Assembly: GCA_012184525.1 (NCBI GenBank)
Contig: WOFQ01000014.1
Coordinates: 1-64,000, forward strand
Origin: Xenoacremonium recifei
Taxonomy: Eukaryota; Ascomycota; Sordariomycetes; Hypocreales; Nectriaceae
Direction: 5' to 3'
Length of the DNA: 64,000 nt
Both the position numbers and the translations under genes were made by a program. Positions 42,597 through 52,016 of the stretch are shown here, one piece after another. Within the stretch, counting starts at the first letter, position 1; each line of letters starts with the position of its first letter. The notes under the pieces were generated by a model. That model was given only the letters and a program-made list of their open reading frames with translations. It had not been told where the DNA came from and did no database searches.

Positions 42597-45428
42597 CTAT
42601 CCAAGCAACTTGCTTTGCCTCTCCAGAAACAGCACCTTCATGCGATCCTTCTCGAAACTCAGCTTCTTATCCGCCATGCGAATCTCAAGTCCCATCGGCC
42701 CTCCTCTCAGCTTTCCTGGCGTCTGTATCTCTTTCTTCTCCTCGTTCGTTTCGATCGGTTGTTCGTACCAGATATGGACGTTGTATGATTCCTTTAGCGT
42801 CTTGATCATCATGACTTCTACCGAGCACCATGCCCTATCGTAGTATTGGTTGTCGATGAGGCTGATCACCGCATCGCATTGTGCCAGAATCATTGGAAGG
42901 GCTACAACTCCCTTGGTCGGGTCGTCTTGGTCCACGCAAGAATAGTCCTATTTGGGTCAGTGGTCATGAACTCCAAAGACCTCGCTCAAGTCACAACTTA
43001 CCATCCAGACCTGTAAATTCTCTGGATCAATGTCCTTATGAGATTCCAGAAACTCCTCCACTGCTTTCTTCATCCGCCGGTACTGCGTCTGGTCTTCGTC
43101 GTCGGGCGTGCCTCCTCCAGGCCCAGCCATGGGATTCAACCACCTGTAGGAGAAGAATATGACAAACTTCTTCTTCGCTTTTCCCGTATCGTTGTCGGTG
43201 GCATGAACGAACTTCCTTGTCAGCCCGTCGCTCGATCGAGGCATCTTTCCATGACGGAGAAATTCGGTATACGGGACGACCTTGAAGTAGTCAAACGTCT
43301 CTCCGCGGGCCTTGTCGGATGAAAGGGCTTCTGCGTATGCTATTCGTAGCTTCTCGATGCAGTCGTCGCCTCCGGCGAGAAGCACTGGTCGGAGTTTCTC
43401 CTGGAATAGTTCGCGGTATCCTTTTCGAAGTCTTGCTTCCGTCTCGCGTTGTTGGAGCATAGCCTCCAAGTCAGCCTCTCCGCTGAACTGTTTACGTAGT
43501 CCCTTTAGCACAATGTCTTTGCTGGCTTCATCGCCGTTGAAGACGGCGTAGTCTAAAGCTTTGTATCCTTGGTGGTCAACGAGGTCCATGTCTGCTCCCG
43601 CTTCGACCAGATACTCCAAGTAGCCGCGATGTTCCTCAGAGGGTTCTTTGCAAAACGCAATGGCTGGCGTGCATGCATCTTGGGCGTTGAACTGTTCGAG
43701 AGCTTTGTCGTGTTCCCCTTTCAGTGCGTAGGCTCGTCCATAGAAGAACCTGGAGATTGCCACCACTGTTGGGTCACCACTCTTCTGAGCGTGCTCAAGA
43801 GCCTGCTCAGTGGCCGTAAATGCTTCCTCGGCGTCTCCTTTAACGGTGTAGCACATTGCGAGTCGAGCCAATCCCACGGTTGTCCAAATCTCGATCTGAC
43901 TAGTCTTCTGGGCCGAGTATGACGATGAACCGACTTCCCCTAAAGAGCTTCTGATCTCTTCGCATCGGGTTACACGCTCTTGGAGCTGTTCAATTGCCAG
44001 CTGCAGGAGTCCTTCGTCCCCTGATTGCTGCGAAAGCTGATAGCTTACCATGCCGGCATTTCCAATCGCCCGACAAGCCTCCGATAGCAAACCCAGCTTC
44101 TTTGCTGTCTCGTACTGGGATTGAAACGCTTCTTTGGCTTCTTCAAGTCGGTCCATGTGTCGATACACGACGCCAAGTTCTCCATTAAAGGTTGCTTGTT
44201 CTGGAGATTCCGAGAGCTCTTGGCACGCCTCCTTGAGGAGACTTTCAGCGACTGTGTATCTTCCAAACCGCCGATTTGTACATCCCAGCTCTCCCAAGAC
44301 AATACCTCGGTATCTTTTAGCATTAGGGAAGCCCTCTGCGGTCTCGCAAAGATTTAAGGCGCTGTTCAACGCACGCAGTGCTTCTTCCCATTCTGCTTTT
44401 CGAGCGTGCTTCTGTCCTTCTTCCATGTGTTGTTCCCAAGCTCGTATGAGGTAGACGAATTTAGCCAGAGACTTGGGTGTTTCTCCTGCAGGATCTCGGA
44501 CCTGTGCGTAGGGTTCTCCCCCGATGGGACCGAGGACTGGTGCATCTTGTATGAAACCTCGGGAGGAGTCGAAGTAGAAGAAGGTCGCATGTAGCACATC
44601 TGGTGCAACTTTGGAGCTGTGAAACGCAGCTGCGGGAACACTGTAAGTATCGTTTCGTCGATGAGTCTCAGCTTTGGCAAGGCGAACTCTCACGAGGTTC
44701 CCGTTGCGGGCAACCTGAGAAGAGACCTGGTGTGCAGAGTACTGCTTCCCGGAGCTTGTCCCAGTATTCCAGGTAAGACCAAACTCCTCATGAGTTGCAT
44801 TGGCTCGGTTTGTAACGCGGTGGCCTTCGTATTGCAAATCTAGGCCCTCACCAGCCAGGATCCAGCTCTGGGCCCAAGGTTGGTGAGAGTGTACCGCAAG
44901 ATCTGTGTTCCCTCGTTTGCCATCGGGCATCCAGACGTGGAATCGTATCAACTCGTCGATCTTCTTGTCTTCGGTAAGGATGCTGCAGAGCGGTACGGAA
45001 AGGAATCCTTGGGCGCTTCGAGAGGGGACCCACGTTTCTTGAAGGGCATCGTTGTTGAGGGCCTGGTAGACTGTATCCCAGAGAAGAGAGAGCTTGGTCT
45101 CGCTGATGGGTATTTCGTGGCGAGAATGCTCTCTCAGGTCAGCGACAGCGATTGTCAAGCCTGCCAGGATATTCGCGTCGGAGCCCTGAGGCCATTTGGT
45201 GAGTGCCCAGTGGATCAGCTCAAGGCCTGAAGCTGCTGAGGAGTTTGTAGATTCAGTGAATTGTCGAGAAAGGTCGTCTTTAGCCGCAATAGTCTCGATC
45301 CAGTCCTTTACTTGCTGTATTGTGTCTGGGGAAGCTTTGGTTGCATTAGCTACCCCTCCCAAGATCCGCGTCAGAAGAGCGAGGGGCAGATCTGAGCCTG
45401 CCATATTTTCTGCCTGAGGTTCTGCCAT
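42597..45428 (-). CDS. Cupin-like / TPR / ankyrin-like / TIR-like receptor-type protein
   Basis: Two exons, 45428-43002 and 42947-42597 (925 aa), are joined by a 54-bp intron (WM to DYSCVDQDD). The frame is open upstream to 45659 but has no ATG before 45428. Four regions are seen. (1) Residues ~160-290 have HVWMPDG, an H-x-H in LAVHSHQPW, SWILAGEGLDL and YSVPAAAFH, which suggests a cupin-type barrel. (2) ~330-620 are TPR-like helices. (3) ~620-670 are ankyrin-like (YLVEAGADMDLVDHQGYKAL). (4) From ~752, KKKFVIFFSYRW, LQVWMDYSCVDQDD, ALPMILAQCDAVISLID and YYDRAWCSVEVMMI resemble the TIR-like domain of fungal receptors. No NTPase domain is present. The cupin call is the least certain. Confidence 0.75.
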
Positions 45429-46330
45429 GTTGCCTCCTAGAATCTGATCACCCAAATTGTGCAACTGCGAGATTTTCAGCTGGCTAGCGACCAGCTGTTG
45501 TCGAAGAGGGGAAGCTCTGTATTTGTAGGGGAATGGCTCACATGCTGAAGCCCCAATAGGTGCTGAGGCCCTGGCGAATGAGGCGGACCGGCCCCCAATA
45601 AATTGAGCAGAATCAACCAATCCTGCAGATTCTTTGCCGCCATTCAGCAACACTGCCACACTGCACTTTTAGGCAACTAGACGAAGCGCAGGCAACTTAT
45701 CAATCACGGGTCTGCCCATGGCGATGATTGACTGGCTGAGATCTGGTTCTACGAGGCTGAGACTCAGGCTCGGCAGTTCGGCAGCTGGGCTGTCCATCAG
45801 CTATTGGAGGAACACTGCAGGTTGGGTGGACAGAGTAGGATGGATGCTACGGATCTGAATCTGCCACAAGTCAGCCTTTGGGTCTGGAAGATTCGCTGGC
45901 GCCGCCTCGTTCTCATCTCGAAATACTACATCAGCGTTCACGGCCTCAATGTTATGGGACAGCAATGCAGCGCCACTTAGGTGTTTTTCTTAGACTATCT
46001 ACTGACTATTGGCTGATGATTGTCCTTCTAAGGGCTCTGGCTTTGAAGTGCAGCAGCCATTTGCTCCTTGAAGTCGCAGCATGTCAAAGTGCAATATGCA
46101 CAAACTTCCAAAATATTGTGCTGGTGATTGTCCCTCGCCGAGCTCTGACTTTGTAGCGCGGCAGTCATTTGCTCGTTGATGTTGGCAGAAGTTCCTCCAC
46201 CCGATCAGTGTACATGTCCATAAAGATCCATATGCTAGTGATTGTCTCTCGCAGGGCTCTGGCTTTAAAGCGCAGAAGCCATTCACCCTTTGATGTTGGC
46301 AGTTGATTCTTCAGAGGAGCGATGTCTAGA
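45429..46330. other. Intergenic region with degenerate tandem repeat
   Basis: It lies between the start of the TIR-like gene and the 3' end of the WD40 gene. About a third is the repeat listed separately; the rest, including the TIR-like gene's promoter, has no recognised feature. Confidence 0.5.
46013..46320. repeat. Degenerate tandem repeat, three units of about 108-114 bp
   Basis: Units start at 46013, 46121 and 46235, each with CTG/CTA-ATGATTG or CTGGTGATTG, then GGCTCTGGCTTT-like and AGCCATTTGCTC-like sequence. On the minus strand the units keep one frame and give related peptides (ALKPEPCERQS, ATKSELGEGQS, TSKPEPLEGQS). Unit length is near a multiple of three. Confidence 0.75.
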
Positions 46331-47640
46331 TCATCCAAAGAATGGCTCGGTCTCAGGGAAGCTCCAGACACGAGCACGGCCGTCCTGGCCAGCCGATACA
46401 AGGCGTCTGCCAAATGGGCTGACAGCGACGGCGAAGATGCGTCCACCACGGTGGCAGCGGATGGTGACTTCATTGATGTCCGTGAGAGCATCCCAGAGGC
46501 GTACCACCCCGTTCTGCGAGCCCGTGACCAACCAACGGCAGTCTGTGGTGATATCCATGGTGAAGACAGCGTGCTTTTGAGTCTTTGTTAGCTCAAAGCT
46601 CCAGATCACTAGGCCAAGTTACTCACCATGAGAGGATACACCAGGGGTTTTGTATCTTTTGCAGTGTACGATGTCATGACCCGGCCGTCCAGGCCGACGG
46701 ACACCAAGGCGGAGGAATCAGTCTTGTAGCTCAAGGCCGCAACTCCGTGGCGGTGTCCTGCCGCGTTGGTTTGGCAGTTGATGGACAAACCATTATCCCA
46801 CGTAGCACCGTAAACGTTCACAGAGCCGTCGAGCATACCCGCGGAAAATGTCACACCCAGAGGTGCGATGGCAAGACACATGATACGCGAGGGAACCTCA
46901 TAACTGGAGAACTACTCCAGGGCGGATTCCGGGGTCCATGTGCATGTACGGACCTTGCACTCATCTCCGCCGGTGATGATAGTTTGGCCATCCTGCCCGA
47001 AGACAACGGCACGGAGAACAGCCGGAGTCTCGACGATGGATTTGAGATTGTCAGTAGCCAGGTTCCAGATCTAGTTCATGATATGTTAGCCAGTTGTATC
47101 TGAGGGAAACATATGATACTCACTCTCAGGTGGCAATCTTCGCCAACGGAGGCAAGATATCTGCCATCAGGGCTAAAGGCGACGTCAAGAATAGCCTTCT
47201 CGTCAGCGCCGACACTGGCGCGCATGGCTCTGTCTGCGAGGAGGCGAGTCTTGGCAGACTCGATATCATACAGAAGGATGCCGTTCATGACACCCAAAGC
47301 GATGATTTTGCCCTCGGGATGGAATTCAGCACAGAAGGCCAAAGTGCCATTGTTCTTAAGCTCAATCGTGTGTTCCAAGACGCAATTGACCTTAGGAGGG
47401 TGGTCAGGATTGTAGCCAACCTTCACGTCAGGAGTCGTCTAAATCGTGATCAGTCATGACAGATACATACACTCAATGGCAAAAGGATCTTACCTGACCG
47501 TCGTCTCCAACGCGGGGATTCTTGATGAGCATCTGAACCAGCTCAGAACCGGCAAGGAGTTCCGTCAGATCATCGCCAGGAGGAGCGGAAGCAGGCCGAG
47601 CGATCTGATGGGACGGCAGACGGTGACGAGTCATTGTCAT
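46331..47640 (-). pseudogene. WD40-repeat protein with an in-frame TAG
   Basis: Four exons: 47640-47494, 47438-47124, 47070-46627 and 46573-46331 (383 codons, phases consistent). WD-type blades are clear: LAFCAEFHPEGKIIALGVMN, LDVAFSPDGRYLASVGEDCH then IWNL, VVFGQDGQTIITGGDECKV, VAALSYKTD, FTMDITTDCRWLVTGSQNG then VRLWD, and FAVAVSPFGRRLVSAGQDG then RVWSF. The layout resembles Tup1-type or Arp2/3-type propellers. In exon 3, codon 207 is TAG (plus 46912-46914), although the frame continues with FSSYEVPSRIM and more blades. A 42-nt intron with a weak GTCCGT donor could remove it but would delete a blade strand. CAG-to-TAG mutation, stop read-through or an assembly error are all possible. Confidence 0.7.
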
Positions 47641-49537
47641 GAGATACCCTCAAAGGGCGGTGGGAGATGGGAAACGTTGGAGTTGTATCAGATGAGAGGA
47701 TGGATGTGTGCGGGTTGGGTTGAAAGGTAGAGGTTTGTTATTATTTGAAATGGTCGCGTGGGCTTCTTGTAGGCAGGCAGAATTTTTCTGACGGGCGGTG
47801 GAAGCCCAAGGAATATAGCCCTAGTGGCCGTGAATCACGGATGCCATGAGTGACGGCATCAGGGCTGGCGAAATCCCACCACATGGTGATTCACATTCAC
47901 CTGGAGATGGCAGATGTGTATTCGTCGCTGGAGACACTCACTTACAGAATAGGCAGCTTTTATTAGTGAGTGTTCTTACTGCATTCGGCGGAACTCGACA
48001 GCGCGAGTAGTCCCGAATTAGGGCGCGCATCCACTAAAGGTAACTGACGTGGGGCTGGACAACGGCTGGACCAACCCCTGGCCAGCAGACTGCATCTCAA
48101 GTTCACAGATAGACTTCCGCATAGGGGAAAGCCAATTGAAGACTTCAGAATTCACATCAGATGCACATGGCCTCTAAGAATCTCTCAAACCCTCCTTGTC
48201 CTTCACTCACCCAGCGTCACCTCTGTCAGTCGAATCACGCGAGAACTCGCCTGGCCAAGTCACCCGGCAACCGTCTTAGGCACAAGTTGCCCCCCAGGCC
48301 CATCCTAATTACTGATAACGCCCACTGTTCTTATCACGTTGCCCACTTGGTGTCTCATAACATCCGCCATCCATCTCACTCACTTGTGTCTTCCTCACAT
48401 CCTCACTTCTACCAAGCCTCAAGGGTTGCGTCTACCTCGCGTCCTGATTCACTCATCCCCTGCGTCTGACAGATCTTCGGACTGTCAAGTATTCCCCCTT
48501 CCTTCCCTCCAGCTTTCTCCCGCTCCTGCCCTGGTGTGGTGCGTGCTCCGCGGTCTTCCAAAACATTGAGCACTGACTCTTCCTCCTTCATCACCTCCAC
48601 CACCCACACTTTCTTCTCTCCTGCGACAGAAAGCTTTTCAAACTGTCAAGCATAACAATCTCCTGCTACGCAGCGGTTGACAGCTTGTATTCTCTTCTTC
48701 TGCCCTCGCCAAGAGCGCACCTAACGGTCTCAAATACCTCGAACGTTTCTTCGTTCTGCCTACGACCCTCAACAGCTCTCGCGAAGCTCTCACGCTCTTC
48801 TCTCGAGCAAGCAACAACTCTCCAGGCTTTCGGGCACTGCATTTATCTCCTCTTGAGCTTCTTGCCGCTCTCATTCTCTCCTGTCCTTTGTGGTCGGCGG
48901 TCTTCTAGCCCTTGAACACAGCCCCCTTCTGCCTACGACCCTCAACAGCCCTCACAAAGCTTCTACGCTCTCCTCTCGAGCAAGCATTCAATCTTCAAGC
49001 TTCCGAGCGCTGCATTCATCTCCTCTCGAGCTTCTTACTGCTCTCACATTCTTCTGTCCTTTGTGTTCGACGGTTTTCTAGCCCTTGAGCGTTGCCCCTT
49101 CTACCTACGACCATCAGAAGCTCTCACGCTCTCCTCTCGGGCGAGAAACAACTCTTCAGGCTTTCGAGCGCTGCAATCATACTCTCTCGAGCTTCTGACT
49201 ATTCTCACACTCTCCTGCTCTTTGTGTTCAGCTGTCTTCTGGCCCTTGAACACCGCCCGCCTCTGCCTACAACTCTCAGAAGCTCACGGGCGCTCATTTC
49301 CTTCGGTCGCAAGCTCTTCAGATTGCAAAGAACCGTCTTCTACTCCTTTCAAGCTTTCTAAAGCTTCTGTACACTCCTATCCTTCATCATCGGCTGCCTA
49401 CAAAGCCTGAACCCCTGCCCTCTTCTCTCAACAGCACTCAGCGTTCTCCTTTTCGCTCATCTTCTCTACCGCATTCCAAGCTTCTCAAAGCATTCAAGCC
49501 CTGTTGTTCTATTCATCGCAAGCTGCTCACAGCCAAG
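47641..49537 (+). promoter_or_regulatory. Pyrimidine-rich leader and promoter of the M18 aminopeptidase gene
   Basis: From about 48160 the plus strand is CT-rich and poor in ATG. It contains the tandem repeat listed separately and ends at the aminopeptidase ATG. This looks like a long 5' untranslated leader plus promoter. No gene is seen on either strand; minus frames here are repeat-derived. Confidence 0.5.
48754..49420 (+). repeat. Tandem repeat of about 160-175 bp in the aminopeptidase leader
   Basis: Units start at 48754, 48927, 49099 and 49261, each opening TTCTGCCTACGACC or a close variant. Within units the order is conserved: CTCTCCTCTCGAGC, GCACTGCAT/GCGCTGCATTC, CTCTCGAGCTTCT, TCCTTTGTGTTC, TCTTCTAGCCCTTGA. 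The first three are similar over their whole length; the fourth is more diverged. Confidence 0.85.
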
Positions 49538-51417
49538 ATGACTAGACAAATCCCCTATCGTCTTTACAACCCCAACGCTCAACAGAGTGCCCCGGTGAAC
49601 GAGCAGCAGCCCGGTATGCAGAGCACTGAAGGCTACAACGAGAGCTTTGCTGGCCATACGCAGACCTTTGCTGGCCACGCGCAGACCACTGCCAGCTATG
49701 AGCAGAACACTGCTACCTACCCTCAGGGTGACGATGAGGAAGATGACTATCCCCAGAGAGGCGAAGAAGAGGAGCAGCCGGTCCTGAAGCATGAGCAGAG
49801 CCCCATGTCAACCAGCTTCGTGATCTCTGACATGGAGGGACGAGTCTCCGACTACAACATGGTTTGCGAAGACTGCTACGAGGCTCTTTCGTCTGAGGAG
49901 AAGCGTCTTCTCAAGTATCATAACACCCCTGGCAAGGGCGAGAGCTGCGTCCTGTGCGAGACCGACTACGGTACCGCTGAGGCCTTCACTAAGCCCTTCT
50001 GCGACTTCCTGCACGAGAACCCTACCGTCTTCCACGCTGTCAACTACTTCAAGAGCAAGCTCGCCTATCTTGACTTCGAAGAGGTATGCTATCTTCCTTT
50101 CTTCCTCACTTCGCTTTCAAGGCTGACTGTTCTCTCTAGCTCTCCCCTCGTGACTCCTGGGCCGGCAAAGTGAAGGCCGGTGGCAAGTATTACGTTACTC
50201 GAAACGGTACTTCTATCGTTGCATTCACCGTCGGCCAGAGCTACAAGGCCGGCAACGGCGTTGCCATGATCGGTGGGCACATCGACGCTCTTACCGCTAA
50301 GCTGAAGCCTGTTAGCAACAAGCCAGACAAGTCGGGTTATGTCCAGCTCGGTGTGGCTCCCTACGCTGGCGGTCTTAATGCTACATGGTGGGACAGAGAT
50401 CTCAGCATCGGCGGGCGCGTGATGATCCGCGACCCTGAGACAGAGAAGACCACGACGAAGCTGGTCCAGCTGGATTGGCCCGTTGCCAAGATTCCGACGC
50501 TGGCTCCTCACTTCGGCGAGGGCATGATGGGCCAGAACAACCCGGAGACCCAAGCTGTCCCTATCATCGGCCTCAACCCGTTCCCGGTCAACCCTAAGCC
50601 CCTTGGTTCCACCGGATCCTTCGTCAACACTCAGCCTCGTCGCCTCGTTGAGATCATTTCCAAGCAGCTCGCTATCAAGGATGTTAACACCATCGTCAGC
50701 TGGGAGCTGGAGCTCTTCGACGTGCAGCCCCCTACCACCGGCGGCATGGACCGCGAGTTCATCTTCGCCGGCCGCATCGACGACAAGCTGTGCTCCTGGC
50801 CCGCCATGATGGCCCTGCTCTCCTCCAAGTCCGCCTCGCACGAAGGCCACATCAAGCTGGTCGCCCTCTTCGACAACGAGGAGATCGGCTCGCTCACGCG
50901 CCAGGGCGCCCGCGGCAACCTCCTCCCCCTCGTCGTCGAGCGCGCCGTCGAGGCCCTCAACCCAGCCTCCTACGGCCCCGGCGTCCTCGGCCAGACCTAC
51001 GCCAAGTCCTTCCTGCTCTCGGCCGACGTCACGCACGCCGGCAACCCCAACTTCCTGGGCTCCTATCTGCCCGAGCATGTGCCCAAGCTGAACACGGGCA
51101 TGGTGCTGTGCCAGGATCCCAACGGGCACATGACCACCAACGCGGTCTCGACCGCGATTCTCCAGCGCGTCGGCGAGGTTGCGGGCCTCACGACGCAGGT
51201 CTTCCAGATCCGCAACGACTCTCGCAGTGGCGGCACCATCGGTCCCGCCCTCAGCAGCATGCTGGGGGTGCGGGCGGCCGATGCGGGCTTGCCGCAGCTG
51301 AGCATGCACTCGGTGCGTGCCACCACGGGTGCCTTGGACCCCGGCCTGGGGGTCCAGTTCTTCAAGAGTTTCCTCGACTCTTGGGCGAAGATCGAGGAGG
51401 AGTTCGAGGAGGAGTAG
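49538..51417 (+). CDS. M18 aspartyl aminopeptidase
   Basis: Two exons, 49538-50083 and 50140-51417 (607 aa). All M18 metal and catalytic motifs are visible: GGHIDALTAKLKP, RIDDKLCSW, FDNEEIGS, LLSADVTHAGNPNFLG, NDSRSGGTIGP and SMHSVRATTGALDPGLG. FCDFLHENPTVFHAV marks the start of the family domain at about residue 150. Known members are cytosolic or vacuolar metallo-aminopeptidases; some are carried by the cytoplasm-to-vacuole route. The first ~150 residues are an extension rich in Gln, Glu and Tyr with a small repeat (SFAGHTQTFAGHAQT) and two CxxC pairs (CEDC, CVLC) that might form a zinc site. Such an extension is unusual for the family. Confidence 0.92.
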
Positions 51418-52016
51418 GGGGTGGGTGGTGGTGGTTGTTTTTTTGTTTTGTCTTGTGTTGGCGGTGGTGGCTTGGGGTGGTTGTGGTGGTGGTTTTTTTT
51501 GGGGGCCGGCGGCGCGAGGAGTCGGGGGGGCAATGTTTAATATTGTAAGAGTTTTTGTTTGTCTTTGTGTATGAGTTTGTTTATACTGTTGGTTGACATA
51601 ATAATGTAATAATGTTTGAGTCTTGTAATGATGTTGTCCGGCATGTGTAATGCGCTGTGATACAGTGTCTCGTCTTCTCATCATGAACGCCGTCTCAAGA
51701 CTTCACGGTTCGGCGTGCCGTGATCATCGGCTCACTACATGAGAAGCGATTAATGAGGCAATACAGCTTTATATTGTATCTAAGTGTGCTTGAACAGCTG
51801 TGAGAAAACTCCAAAAGCATTCCCGTGTTCCTCATTACCCGTCCCATATTATGTTATACAGCTTGCTCAGTCAGTCTATAAGGGTATCTGAACGTTTCAC
51901 TCCTCTGTAATCGTGTATCCCCCTGTGTATGCTCCTCTTCTTGGGACTCCTCGACTCCTCAAATGTATATCCTTCTCTCCCTCCTTAGAATAGTGTTGGT
52001 TATGCAATCTGGTCGT
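51418..52016 (+). other. GT-rich 3' flank of the aminopeptidase gene
   Basis: Directly after the stop, 51418-51535 is almost pure G and T on the plus strand, with GGTGG, GGGG and T runs and a seven-G block near the end. G-quadruplex structures are possible in the RNA. The rest, up to the SYG1-like gene's stop, has no gene. A 531-codon antisense frame that spans this region is a shadow. Confidence 0.7.

Noticed and set aside
48754..49420. Possible CRISPR or satellite array
   Set aside because: Units are about 170 bp, head-to-tail without unique spacers, in a eukaryotic genome; this is an ordinary tandem repeat.
50089..51684. 531-codon minus-strand open frame
   Set aside because: It lies antisense to the M18 exon and GT-rich flank; the translation is low-complexity and has no domain. 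It is a shadow created by codon bias on the other strand.
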